Assembly: GCF_002994745.2 (NCBI RefSeq) | Contig: NC_037094.1 | Location: 63,086,639-63,150,638 of the forward strand | Length of the DNA stretch: 64,000 nucleotides | Direction of reading: 5' to 3' | DNA from: Rosa chinensis | Taxonomy: Eukaryota; Streptophyta; Magnoliopsida; Rosales; Rosaceae | In this document: one piece after another, positions 47,461-59,921 of the stretch | Position numbering within the stretch: position 1 is the first letter of the stretch | Layout of the letters: each line of letters opens with the position of its first letter | Notes under the pieces: generated by a model | What the model was told of the DNA's origin: nothing | Database searches by the model: none | What the model saw: the letters and a program-made list of their open reading frames with translations, nothing else | Position numbers and translations under genes: made by a program

Positions 47461-50095
47461 TGTAACGTCCCGAACCTAAATTCACCTGTTTACTAGTCAT
47501 TTGGACGGTAAACGACAATTACTTTCACTATTTATTCTGTTTCGATACTTTTAGTGGCCCTAAAAGTTGACTTTTTGTTCGGGTCAAAATTTGAGAAAAT
47601 GTTCTTCATGGAAGTTGTAGAGGACGTTAAACCGAGCGCGTGCATATGTGGTACGTAAAAATCGGAGCTCGTATGCGAAAGTTATAAGCGAAAATGTGAA
47701 AATTACTGTTCATGGTAAGTAGTATATATTTGAATTTTTACTGTTGGCAGGTAACTTTCCTTTTTTCTCTCTCTCTCCTCCTCCCCCGCGTTTTTCTTCC
47801 TCTCCTCGGTTCTCTCTGCAACTCCGGCCATCTCCCTCCTCCGGCCACCTGGTGGCATAAAGCCGACATCTTTGGACTCGCCTCCGCCCCCTCTTGGCAC
47901 CTGTGGTGGTAGCTCACGGCGGTTTGGCCGGAAAACGAGGCATCGGCCCGTAAAAGTTTACTGTAGCAGTTTGGGATTTTTGTCGATTTCCGGCGATTCC
48001 GGCCATCTCCGGCCACCAAACCGGCGTCGAAGGAGCGGTTTTTCCCAAGGATCATGTTGCCCCTAGCCTTGAGCCACGATTTGCAGTGTGGAGGTCGAAT
48101 CGAAGGTTTGAAATTCTGAGTTACTATTCACAATTCGGGTTCAAACTTCTCTTTAATTGTTGAGGTACTTCCGCTCATTTTCTAACTTAGTCACAGTTGA
48201 AAGAATTAATGGGTGTGTTGAGAAAGTGCTACTGCCAAATTTTGGTGGCCATCGGAGATGGTGGCGGTGGCGGCGCCGCCGCCACTGTGGGCGGCGGTAG
48301 CGGCGGCTAGGGTAGCTTTTTAATTTCAATTTCTGGCTAGTTAAATTCTATAATTATCATAGAGCATATATGTGAAGTTGGTGAATTTTGGAGGAGTTTG
48401 GAATTGTTTGTGAATTTTCGAAGTTTGGAGTTTTGTGGTGGAATTATGGGAAATCCGGCCGTCGGATTTCCCTCGTTTTCATTATGGAATATGTAAATTG
48501 AGGAATTGGAATTGTGGAAGAGATTTGGGTTGAATTTGAGAAGTATTGGAAGATAGGGATTTTCGGATTTCGTTTAAGTTCGTAATTATTTTATCGGATT
48601 GCCGTTTACGGAAATATAATTGTGTACAGGGCAATGTCGCGAGCTACGGTTAGATGAAGGAACTCGTTTGCGTGGTTGCCAATAGTACTGTGAGTGGACG
48701 TTTGTTTTAAATAAGTGATGCATGCATTTATTTATTAAAGCTTGTTCTATTTTATTAACGTATTTACCGAGCATATAAAGATAATTGTGAATTATCTTAT
48801 GGAATTACTTTTAAATATTGTTTCTCATGAAGTATTTATGATTTATAATGGTTGTGAGTTTTGGATATAAAGTTGTTATGCTCGGTTTCGAATTTATATT
48901 TGAGGTTGATTTTCGACGAATGGTTTTCGAGGTGATTTCAGGGTTTATACTGTTTATACTATATTTATACTCGTCGATTTAAGACTTTATTTATAAATTG
49001 AGTTTGGTTGGAATAAACCTCTATGATTATTTATTGATTACGATTTTGGCATTGGGAATGCCTCATTGACGATCTATTTATTTCTTTAGCGTGTGGGACA
49101 CGCTGTTAATCAATACGATTTTATAAGTATTTCCGGGTACGGTTGGGAATCGTACCCGTGTTTTTCTTTATTCGTGGGACTTGGGGAAGCCTTAGGGATT
49201 ATTGGAATTTATAAGTTTTTACCCACCATACCTGGGTCGTTATATATATTATATTGCTAGCTAGCCTATTAGTACTCCTCCCTGCTTACTATGTGTTTGT
49301 GGGCGAGTAAGAGCAGAGCATGGGATGCTCCAGAGTGTGGGACACTCCGACCCGAGCCTAAGAGGCTCCCTTCTTTCGTATGGTGAAACTTCTTCCCCAT
49401 ATTTTATCTTTATTTGACTAGCGGGGCTAGTCCGATTTTCACTGTAGCCAGCGGGGCTGGTCTTACTTTCTTGAGAAATGAGATTTCGGTTTTACGATAT
49501 AGTTTTCGAATGTGGTGACTAGCGAGGCTAGTCGATTTATCGTTTTGGAATTCTTGGATTTAAAGCTAAATGTATTTTTCTAATTGTTGCATGCATCGGT
49601 TATTAAAGAGAATAAATGTGGGAAAGTATGAAATCCTTTTTCCTTTAAATTGTTTATTTTTGTCCACTCACGCTAACGTTTTTCGTCTACTTTCCCCTGG
49701 GCCTTTCGGTTTCTAATGCCCAGTTTGCAGGCGAATTAGTGGAGGTCGGGCGTACATGACATTTGAGGCATAGTTGTCACTACTTCCGCAGTGTAGGATC
49801 ACTTGATCCTTTACTCCTCTGTTATATCCCTGTGTATAGTAGTATTGTTCTGCATAACCTTGGGATTTGTATTTTTGAGTTTTGTGTTTTGTGAAAGTGG
49901 AGTTGTTGGTAATTGGGAGCAGGGTGGCTCCAGGAGCATAAGGTTGGTTTGCTTGAAGTGTTTAGTGTGTTTTACAGGTTTTTGGGTAGTCCATTTTAGA
50001 GGTGACTCTGCCGAATTTTTGGTAGAGTTATCCCTAAGGTGGGCCCCACAGGGCCACCTCGGGTTTCAGGGTGAAATTCGGGGCGGGTCCTGTCA
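47461..50095 (+). repeat. LTR2 (middle) of element D
   Basis: 2635 bp. It carries none of the private differences I see in LTR1 or LTR3, so it is closest to the common ancestor. It acts as the shared 3' and 5' LTR of the two tandem units. Confidence 0.95.
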
Positions 50096-53000
50096 ATTTG
50101 GTATCAGAGCATTAGGTTGTTAGGTTCTGTAGACTCGTTTCTATTCTGTTACCTTATATGCTTGGTGTTGCCCAGTACCTCTCGAGTGATGGCCCGACTG
50201 CAGCGGTTCCCCATCGTGTACTCTTCGGTGCTGTGGTATTCATCAAGTGTGTAAGGTACAAAGTCAGTTGGTTTTCTTCTGGTGCTATGCCTCTTGTACG
50301 CCGACCTCCTAGGACTTTCTTTGCGTATTCGATTGGTTAACTATCTTGTGCCTATCCCTGGTGATGGTAGAGTAAAACTACTCTACAGTTTCAAGTTGTG
50401 CTACGAAATGTGATTCGAGGAAAATGTTGTGGTTGTCTTTTCCTTGATGCCAACAAGTTTGTTGGGGCAGGGATTAAGGTGCGGAAACCAGAGTTCGAGT
50501 TGTATTTGAGTGTCTGAGACGAGCGACAATAGCTTTGGGCTGTCTCTAGATGATATGATTGCTTCGGGAATCAGGATTGTGGGTAGAAATGGACTTGGTA
50601 ATAATGGTGGTTTTGACTTTGAACCAAGTTTCGGGAAAGATGTTTTGTGATGTGATTGGTTGTTAAGTAGCATTTGAAATATTATTGGAAGTTTTTGGTG
50701 GTTCTTTGGGAACCTCAGTGTTGGAAACCATTTACAGAGAAAATTGAATAATTATTCTGGGTTGTTATGGCTAGAGTCTTTGTTTTCAAGTGACTTTGGT
50801 CACTGATGTTGGTAAGTGAGAAGTGATAATAGTAAATGAGACTTGTAAGTAGGATGAGATTTTTTTAACAATTGTCGATTTGGGTCGTTGACCTAACCAA
50901 GGGGTATGAGCATAGTTTTGCTCGGAATAAAAGAAATTGATTTTTGATACCACAACTTATAGTTTTGTCTTCCCGAGTATTGGATGATAACGAGCAGGGA
51001 GATTAACAAGAATGGGCTTTTGCAGTTATGTGCTTGAAGTTCGAGAATCGGAAGAATGTTTAAGGTTTTATATTAGAGTTATGGTTTTGGTCGGTAAATA
51101 ATTGGGAGAGTTGGAATCAACTCTTCGTATGTGATATTGTGCAAATGGGTGTCCTTGGTTATCTGCTTTTGAGTGAAACAGTTACACATAAGTGTGGGGA
51201 ATAGCGGTAATGACCTTGTTGGGTGTCCATAGAAATTCAAACGGAATTACTTTGTGATACGGAATCTGATTTGAGTTTTGAATCACGGAGCCTTGAAGGT
51301 TGAATTGTGATACTCTTAGTGGAAGTTTGCCGGACGAATGGGTTGTGATATTATATTAGTGGATGGTGGAAGGAATAACTTTATGGAAATAAGTTTTCTG
51401 TTGGCTCTGGAAATATTTTAAGTTAAGGCATGACCAAGACTCTTGTTATCTTGGGTGGAAGGTATTGTAGTCTGCTTTAAGTGACGTACTTCAGTGATGA
51501 TTATTTGAGCAAAGTGGATCATTATTGTGGTGGGACCATGTTAGGATCCGGATATCGCTTGGTGTGCTACAAGATGTTGGACGGGTGTCCTATGAATTAT
51601 ATAAAGGAAAGATCTTGTGAATTGTGTTAGCTACCTTGGGGGATTGATTATTGTTTGAATCGGTTATGTGTAATGGATTTCTTTGGAGGAATTGAGCGAA
51701 CTTTGCCACCCTGGTGACCTTTAATTGGAAATGTATAGGAAGTTGTTGGTATGAGTGAAATCTGGTCACCACTTATCTAAAGTTAAGACGACTTGAACAG
51801 GAAGTAGGAGTTGAATTGAAATAAATTGATTGGGCTTATGTTCTATCAAGGGTTCAATAGATATTTAAGTACTAATTGTTGAGCTACTATGATTGAGTTA
51901 TGTTATTGGAATAATTCTTAGTGAGAAGATTTGGAAAGTTTTTGGTGTAATTTTGGTTAGCACAAGGAAGTCATAGGAATTCTTGTTGTAGCTGAAATTT
52001 TATAAGTTAAGCGTCGATTGAGGAGTGGATTCGTGGTTATCTTATCCTCTTTTTGGTAAGGGCAATTGTTGTTTATCAGTTTTGGCCTTAAGTTAAATAA
52101 AAGGAGTTGGCTATATTCTAGTACTTGCAAGTTCACCGTTGTTTTACATAACTGATTTCTAGTAATTCTTGTAACATCAGACAATGAACCTCTTCGATAT
52201 CATATTTTCCTATCTTGGGAAGTAGACTCCGTTTCTGTGGTACACAAGTGTTATTTGTTTAATTAAGTGACTTTGTGAGTTTTTCTATTTGGGCACTTAT
52301 TCGACTTTCTCTCCTGGTTGTTTTGAGCAAAAGAGTTTTTACGAATTTTTGCTTAGCAATGGCTAAGAGTTTTTAGTAATGCTTGAGGGCATATCTATAC
52401 TTTAAAACTGTTGAGTCAACAAGGGATGCTGTGAATTTTGTTGGGATTGTTGCCTCTGACCAGATTCCAACTTGAGGATTTTTTTCCTTTTTAAATGTTG
52501 AATTTCTTTTCCTGTTGGACAAGATTTGGATCAGATTTGGAGAAATTTCAAGTGTTGTTTTGGGGTAGCTAAGTTAATTGTTTTGGACTTGTTGGTTAAC
52601 AACGACTATTTTGTGGCATATTAGTAGCGGTTGGGTTACCCCCATGAACGCACGTACGAAGGGAAATGTATTAAGTATGGAATTGATATATTATCACAAT
52701 ATTATTGGAGAATGGGGTGGATCTTCACTGTGTGACGTATTTGAAGAGGTTACGAATGCTACTATTTCGACCGAATGGTTTGTGACGTCAATACCTCGTG
52801 CTATCTGAACTATAAGCATGTTTTGATTTGCTTGAGTAGTTGGAATTATAGGAAAAATCTTTGGGGTTGTCAAAGTAGTTGACTTGTGATTGTAAGAGAA
52901 AAATTTGACCAAGGATAAGTCGGCAAGCTTCAAGGTTTTGGAAACATTGGATGAGATATTGTTTTGATTAGTCTTTTGGGAGACTATGAAAAGAAGTTCA

Positions 53001-53356
53001 TTCTGGTTGTGGGTTATATCGTTATTTCCACATCTTGGTTTTCTTGACGGGCGAGACGATTATTCCTTATGCAGTATTCAAGATTACAGTGACTGGTCAT
53101 ATTTCTGCTTGAGGACTGTTCCTTTTTAAATGTCGATTCCCTTATTTTATTTGGCCACCTCTTGGACTAGATCTAAAGTTAGTTTCTACATGAGTTTAGC
53201 AGACTTGCATATCGATCGTGCGATATCATCCCCACTTTGTTATGATCCGAGTACTACCTTCGTTGAGGATGTTGCATTGCAGATTAGTACATGTGTGCTA
53301 CCTCTACTTTAACAGTATGAAATTTCGAGGACGAAATTATTATAAGGAGGAGAGAT
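50096..53356 (+). other. internal region 2 of element D
   Basis: 3261 bp, near-identical to internal region 1; one visible difference is an extra C at about 52640. It is non-coding, with the same primer site and polypurine tract. Confidence 0.85.
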
Positions 53357-55991
53357 TGTAACGTCCCGAACCTAAATTCACCTGTTTACTAGTCATTTGG
53401 ACGGTAAACGACAATTACTTTCACTATTTATTCTGTTTCGATACTTTTAGTGGCCCTAAAAGTTGACTTTTTGTTCGGGTCAAAATTTGAGAAAATGTTC
53501 TTCATGGAAGTTGTAGAGGACGTTAAACCGAGCGCGTGCATATGTGGTACGTAAAAATCGGAGCTCGTATGCGAAAGTTATAAGCGAAAATGTGAAAATT
53601 ACTGTTCATGGTAAGTAGTATATATTTGAATTTTTACTGTTGGCAGGTAACTTTCCTTTTTTCTCTCTCTCTCCTCCTCCCCCGCGTTTTTCTTCCTCTC
53701 CTCGGTTCTCTCTGCAACTCCGGCCATCTCCCTCCTCCGGCCACCTGGTGGCATAAAGCCGACATCTTTGGACTCGCCTCCGCCCCCTCTTGGCACCTGT
53801 GGTGGTAGCTCACGGCGGTTTGGCCGGAAAACGAGGCATCGGCCCGTAAAAGTTTACTGTAGCAGTTTGGGATTTTTGTCGATTTCCGGCGATTCCGGCC
53901 ATCTCCGGCCACCAAACCGGCGTCGAAGGAGCGGTTTTTCCCAAGGATCATGTTGCCCCTAGCCTTGAGCCACGATTTGCAGTGTGGAGGTCGAATCGAA
54001 GGTTTGAAATTCTGAGTTACTATTCACAATTCGGGTTCAAACTTCTCTTTAATTGTTGAGGTACTTCCGCTCATTTTCTAACTTAGTCACAGTTGAAAGA
54101 ATTAATGGGTGTGTTGAGAAAGTGCTACTGCCAAATTTTGGTGGCCATCGGAGATGGTGGCGGTGGCGGCGCCGCCGCCACTGTGGGCGGCGGTAGCGGC
54201 GGCTAGGGTAGCTTTTTAATTTCAATTTCTGGCTAGTTAAATTCTATAATTATCATAGAGCATATATGTGAAGTTGGTGAATTTTGGAGGAGTTTGGAAT
54301 TGTTTGTGAATTTTCGAAGTTTGGAGTTTTGTGGTGGAATTATGGGAAATCCGGCCGTCGGATTTCCCTCGTTTTCATTATGGAATATGTAAATTGAGGA
54401 ATTGGAATTGTGGAAGAGATTTGGGTTGAATTTGAGAAGTATTGGAAGATAGGGATTTTCGGATTTCGTTTAAGTTCGTAATTATTTTATCGGATTGCCG
54501 TTTACGGAAATATAATTGTGTACAGGGCAATGTCGCGAGCTACGGTTAGATGAAGGAACTCGTTTGCGTGGTTGCCAATAGTACTGTGAGTGGACGTTTG
54601 TTTTAAATAAGTGATGCATGCATTTATTTATTAAAGCTTGTTCTATTTTATTAACGTATTTACCGAGCATATAAAGATAATTGTGAATTATCTTATGGAA
54701 TTACTTTTAAATATTGTTTCTCATGAAGTATTTATGATTTATAATGGTTGTGAGTTTTGGATATAAAGTTGTTATGCTCGGTTTCGAATTTATATTTGAG
54801 GTTGATTTTCGACGAATGGTTTTCGAGGTGATTTCAGGGTTTATACTGTTTATACTATATTTATACTCGTCGATTTAAGACTTTATTTATAAATTGAGTT
54901 TGGTTGGAATAAACCTCTATGATTATTTATTGATTACGATTTTGGCATTGGGAATGCCTCATTGACGATCTATTTATTTCTTTAGCGTGTGGGACACGCT
55001 GTTAATCAATACGATTTTATAAGTATTTCCGGGTACGGTTGGGAATCGTACCCGTGTTTTTCTTTATTCGTGGGACTTGGGGAAGCCTTAGGGATTATTG
55101 GAATTTATAAGTTTTTACCCACCATACCTGGGTCGTTATATATATTATATTGCTAGCTAGCCTATTAGTACTCCTCCCTGCTTACTATGTGTTTGTGGGC
55201 GAGTAAGAGCAGAGCATGGGATGCTCCAGAGTGTGGGACACTCCGACCCGAGCCTAAGAGGCTCCCTTCTTTCGTATGGTGAAACTTCTTCCCCATATTT
55301 TATCTTTATTTGACTAGCGGGGCTAGTCCGATTTTCACTGTAGCCAGCGGGGCTGGTCTTACTTTCTTGAGAAATGAGATTTCGGTTTTACGATATAGTT
55401 TTCGAATGTGGTGACTAGCGAGGCTAGTCGATTTATCGTTTTGGAATTCTTGGATTTAAAGCTAAATGTATTTTTCTAATTGTTGCATGCATCGGTTATT
55501 AAAGAGAATAAATGTGGGAAAGTATGAAATCCTTTTTCCTTTAAATTGTTTATTTTTGTCCACTCACGCTAACGTTTTTCGTCTACTTTCCCCTGGGCCT
55601 TTCGGTTTCTAATGCCCAGTTTGCAGGCGAATTAGTGGAGGTCGGGCGTACATGACATTTGAGGCATAGTTGTCACTACTTCCGCAGTGTAGGATCACTT
55701 GATCCTTTACTCCTCTGTTATATCCCTGTGTATAGTAGTATTGTTCTGCATAACCTTGGGATTTGTATTTTTGAGTTTTGTGTTTTGTGAAAGTGGAGTT
55801 GTTGGTAATTGGGAGCAGGGTGGCTCCAGGAGCATAAGGTTGGTTTGCTTGAAGTGTTTAGTGTGTTTTACAGGTTTTTGGGTAGTCCATTTTAGAGGTG
55901 ACTCTGCCGAATTTTTGGTAGAGTTATCCCTAAGGTGGGCCCCACAGGGCCAACTCGGGTTTCAGGGTGAAATTCAGGGCGGGTCCTGTCA
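53357..55991 (+). repeat. LTR3 of element D
   Basis: 2635 bp, ending GGTCCTGTCA followed directly by GATCCGTTGGG of the right flank duplication. It has private changes CAACTCGG and TTCAGGG near its end. Confidence 0.95.
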
Positions 55992-56561
55992 GATCCGTTG
56001 GGCTGGCCTGCACCTCGGCACAGGCGGATTACCCTCCGTCCTCGCCTTGGTTTCTGAGCGGTTGGTGTGCGGGAGTGATTCCGCCTCTGGCTCCAACATT
56101 AGCTGAGGTATGGGCGGTGGTCCCATTCCCAACAACTCAGGTGGGTTCAATGGTACCTGCATCTGTACGACCGGCCCTGGTACCAATGTTCCGGTGCTGG
56201 GTCGACTACGCCTGGTGCTACGTGACTGCTCGCTCTGTGATGGGCGGTCGGTGGCCGCCAGCGTTTTCTTTAGTTCCTCAAAACGTGTCATTAGTGTAGC
56301 CACCTGCCTTTGGGCTTCAGCCTTTTCCCTGCGCTCCTCCTCACGTTCTCTGTTTGCCTTGTGAAGATCCGCCAGTGCTAGCTCGTACATGGTGACGAGA
56401 TCTTGGCCTGATGGGCGACTGCTGCTTGGGTTTGCCTCACCGCCGGGGTTGGCCGGGGTTGTGAATAGTGCGCGGTTAACGCCGATCGCGGGGTCGGAGG
56501 GTTGGGGGTTGGCGGGCTGTTCTACTTGCTCCTCCGCGTTTCCCCCGCTACCGTTAGTCAT
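55989..56561 (-). pseudogene. element C Gag start, cut by element D
   Basis: The true start of C's polyprotein (ATG at 56561), 51 bases after the primer-binding site. The frame begins MTNGSGGNAEEQVEQ, a clear counterpart of B's MTNDSGGNAEEQVDQ, and has the same coiled-coil segment. It runs 190 codons and then hits the inner end of D, where it ends by chance. Part of this sequence is repeated left of D. Confidence 0.85.
55992..56375. repeat. 384-bp flank duplication, right copy
   Basis: Starts exactly at the right LTR terminus of D and continues seamlessly into the rest of C gag. Two substitutions from the left copy were seen (near 56046 and 56239). Confidence 0.9.
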
Positions 56562-56596
56562 GGTGATTGTAGCGGGATGACCTTCTGTTCAAGGCT

Positions 56597-56613
56597 TCCC
56601 ACAGACGGCGCCA
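56597..56613 (-). promoter_or_regulatory. primer-binding site of element C
   Basis: On the minus strand TGGCGCCGTCTGTGGGA follows the 5' LTR by one base; it is the same 17 bases as in element B. Confidence 0.8.
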
Positions 56614-56614
56614 A

Positions 56615-57130
56615 TGTTAATGTCTAAAAGTCCAGCGGTAGCTGGACCCTAGCTAACGTTGATCCGGCGGGCGGATCGGTACTTGTGTTGTTCTCGAAGC
56701 TACCGTTACCTGTCAAATGAAATACAATGGGCGTCAGAGGGAGACCGCGCCGGGCGGTCTTCTGCTCTCCGATGCCTAAGTTAGTCAATGTATTTGTGTT
56801 GACAAAGTAACCGTAGATAAGTATGGAATGCGTAATTAATGAGGAGAGAGGAGAGAACCTTTTATAGGTGAGGAAGAGGTTGATCTTCTCTTTGTTTTCG
56901 ATGTGGGACTGACATGCTTCAGTTCCCAGTTTCAGAAGCTTCTGATGCCATTTTGGCGTGGCGCGTGGCGGCGCGTCGGCGGTGATCTGGAGGTGGTCTG
57001 ACGCCGAGGCCGTAGCCTGCCTGGCGGTGTGTCTGCATGTCATTCCTTTAGTTGGAATTAGTACCTTTGGAAGTACAATGAGCGTGGCCCATTATAGCTA
57101 ATTATGCTTGCATATGTACATGCATGTACA
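56615..57130 (-). repeat. 5' LTR of element C
   Basis: 516 bp, almost identical to the left LTR with about four differences. A TATA box (CTATAAAAGG on the minus strand) lies near 56862. It is followed by target duplication CACCT. Confidence 0.95.
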
Positions 57131-57135
57131 CACCT

Positions 57136-59656
57136 CTACGGCGGCCGCAGCCACTTCCTCGATAGGGGCAGGATTCTGTTTTCCAGTGAATGGTTAAAGC
57201 GTCAAAAGGTTAAGGCAGGAATCAAAATGTAGGATAAGCAAGAAGGTGTACCTCTGGAATAGATGGCTCGGGAAGAATTGCAACTGGCACTAGTTCTTGA
57301 GCGACTTCACCAGAAACTGGAATCGAATCAGGCAGTACTTGTTCCATGATCGGTATTGCGGTTGGTTTCTCGCGAGGGGTGTCCGCGAGAGGCATCCTTT
57401 CCTCAACCCCAGGCGAGCTATCGTCTATGACTTGAACTGGCACTAGAGCCAACTGCATATTTGTAGCACTGATGGGAGGTGGAGGATTGTTAAAGCCAGT
57501 TGGTGCCTGGGCATGTAAAGCAGACGCATCTTCGCCAACAGCAGAGGATCCTTCCCCAGCTTGTCTGGTGGACCTACGAATCTGTAAATGAGGAGTGTTA
57601 TACGGTCGTACATAATGAGACAAAGATGCCAGTGCTCACTTTAAGGGCATTACCAGTCGATCAGCGATTGGTTCATCTTCTGCCCACGGATCAGTTCGAG
57701 GATCAGCGCGATTGCGCTTTCTGGCCAAAGCAGTGGTAATCTGTCAGGATTTACAAATTAGACTTGGGAGGAAAATGTCAAGACCTCATAAGGGGGAAAT
57801 CCTTACCGTTTGTGGGTCATCATCATCAAAAGAGGAGTCTTCGACTTCGGGTTCCGTCACTATTGCTTTTTGCTTCGCCGCCTGGCCAGTGGCCGGAGAA
57901 GCATTAACTGCGCGACTGTCAGAAGGTGGCACACTTCCCTGATGCAACAAAGTTTGAGTTAAAAGGGAAAAAGCGGACAGTGAGAATGAAGAACAATCTA
58001 AGGCAATTACCTCTTGAGGGGGCTCACGGATTACAATCCCAGCCTGGACCGGGCGTGGAGTTCTCGCGGGTTGCGGAGCCGGTTCAGGTGACGTGGGTCT
58101 TGCCTCATCTTCAGGAAAGCGAGCAAGCAACTCAGTATCAGCATCGTAGGGGTATCTCAGTTCTGCAAAGATGGTCGCGAAGAGTTCGTCATCCCTTTGT
58201 TCCCAGCAGTTGGCAGAGACTTCTGACCACCATTGCTAGTACTCTTCAGCGTTCCCAGCCACGGGAGCGATGTCATTGGCCCAGTCAGGGAGATCAACCA
58301 GTGCAAGCATGCTTTGTGTTGGTGGAGGCCCAGTAGTGGGGCCAATTCTGCGCCAAGAAGTGTTGTAGTTCTAGGCATCATAGAGGGGGAATGGCACTAA
58401 TTGGGCGAGGCCAAATTGGCGAGCAAAATGGTTGGACGCGTAAAACTCATAACTAAGTTCATCAGTAGCAAGCCTAATATCTGAACAGGAGATCGCGCGG
58501 AGAAAAGCCAAGCGAGCGCGATCACTGTAGCCAGGAGCCCCGGGAAGGAACCCATTTTCAAGTGGAGGTGGGAATCTTCTACCAAGCACTAGGTCGCAGT
58601 AGGGCATTTCGTGCAGAAGGTACAGATATGTGAAGCACTCAGAATAAGGAGGGGATGTGTACCTTTCCTTGCGGCTAAGCCATTGGCCCAAGAGTTGATC
58701 ATCTGGTGGAAGCAGTGGGATATCGTCGCGGTGAAAATATGGAAAATAAGTTTGAATCCAGAAGTCGAGGATCCAAAAAGGGCCAGAAATGCTAGTCTCA
58801 AAAGGATGCATGGTGGCCTGGTATGGAGTGCGGTAGAGGGCTCCCAACACCGGTTGTCCGAGTCCTACGCGGCGGCCATTATAGAGGGCCGTGGCCAGAA
58901 TACCAGTGGGTTTTTTGGCAGAGGTGCAAAAAATGAACTTGCAGAGCCAGTACTCCAGAAAGGCAATTCCACCTGTCACATTGTACTCTCTGCGGTAATA
59001 GGCTAGCCATCGCGGATAGGAGCTGCTGTGAGCGCTGCGACCGGTTTGGGCCATGGTGGAAGGAAAGGTGGCAGAGTCGAATTGGCCATGCAGATAGAGC
59101 TCGCCATCGATGGGCAATCCATTAATGGTGAGGATATCAAGCAGGGTGATGCTCATTTGGCCAAATCGGAAATTGAAGGTGTTGTTGGCAGTATTCCAAA
59201 AGCAGAGAAAGGTGGCGAGCGGTGAGCGATTGCCACCGCGCGGGAGGCGAAAACATAAATCAATAGTATAGGTAATACCTGCAGCGTTCCAGCGAGCCAG
59301 ATCTTGCGCTCTTCGCTATACCAGGAGAGCTCCGCTGCGCTGATGGAAGATGGCCAGTGCCCTATTTTCGCTCGGTGTTTTTGCGCTCCTCAACTGCTGA
59401 AATCTTCGGAGGTCCTTCGGAGGATCGGAATAGGTCGACAAATGGGTAAGCCATAGAGGGAAATAGCGTCGTCGGGGATGGAATCTCGCGGCGCCGAACC
59501 TAGCCTGACGTGATGATTTGGGAGCCTGAGAAGCAGAGGTCTCTGGATAGTAGTGTGGATGTGACAGCAGGCACCTATGCTGGTTCCCCAAATGTGGGCG
59601 GCTTTGTCATTGAGTTCTTCCTCTTGATCAATAACTATTTTCTTTGGGGGAGCCAT
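57136..59656 (-). pseudogene. element A antisense gene, N-terminal plant mobile domain part
   Basis: Antisense gene of A, starting near the ATG at 59656 (MAPPKKIVIDQEEE), about 265 bp inside the 3' LTR. A first exon-like segment to about 59281 has two frame breaks and ends at a GTATTACC donor. The plant mobile domain (PMD) is read from about 59225 to 58373: TFNFRFGQMSITLLDILTI, GLPIDGELY, FLEYWLCKFIFC and LGQPVLGALYRTPY match the usual PMD blocks. A TAG at 58371 and another at 58236 interrupt; the same frame then continues (WWSEVSANCWEQ) to a donor near 58010. Further disordered, Pro-rich exons extend to 57136, where element C is inserted. Host PMD proteins act in silencing and development; the role in the element is unknown. 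Confidence 0.7.
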
Positions 59657-59921
59657 TTCTGGGTTTCTGAGGAAGATGTTCGGAGCAAGAGGGTTTCTGG
59701 GTTTAGGAGACTAAAAGAGTTTCTGATGTGACAGGTTTGAAATAGCCGCGGGATTTAAATAAGAGATTTTGTGAGGGAAACGAGACGACGAGAAGATGTT
59801 TTGCTAAGCGAATGGACGCAGCCCTCATTAATGACCTCGTTTCGGTTAGTAAGGAGTGTCGTTTTAACCCCCTTCAACCAGTTACATTTTAGCGGGCCTG
59901 ATTTCGGGGCCTGGGGGGCAA

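Larger units (their letters stand above)
41564..55991 (+). mobile_element. element D: non-autonomous chromovirus-like element, LTR-int-LTR-int-LTR
   Basis: Three LTRs of 2635-2637 bp (TGTAACGTCCCG...GGTCCTGTCA) alternate with two internal regions of 3260 and 3261 bp. Repeat period is about 5.9 kb. After each of the first two LTRs stands TGGTATCAGAGC, the initiator-Met tRNA primer site of plant chromoviruses. Before the second and third LTR stands AAGGAGGAGAGAT, the polypurine tract. The end context CGAGGACGAAATTATTATAAGG is shortened from the Tekay/Del style. Neither internal region has gag or pol, so it must have moved using proteins of another element. Only a handful of differences separate the copies. 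Confidence 0.9.
30061..57130 (-). mobile_element. element C: Tat-lineage retrotransposon, inverted, inserted in A
   Basis: Ends are 516-bp LTRs with target duplication CACCT (30056-30060 and 57131-57135). It runs on the minus strand: the 5' LTR is on the right. Without D and the 384-bp flank duplication it is 12,258 bp. It is the same family as B (similar LTR, primer site, proteins and antisense gene) but clearly diverged. Only about four differences separate its LTRs, so it is younger than B. Gag is interrupted by D, gag-pol has a TGA and a frameshift, and pol carries a 426-bp duplication. Confidence 0.95.
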
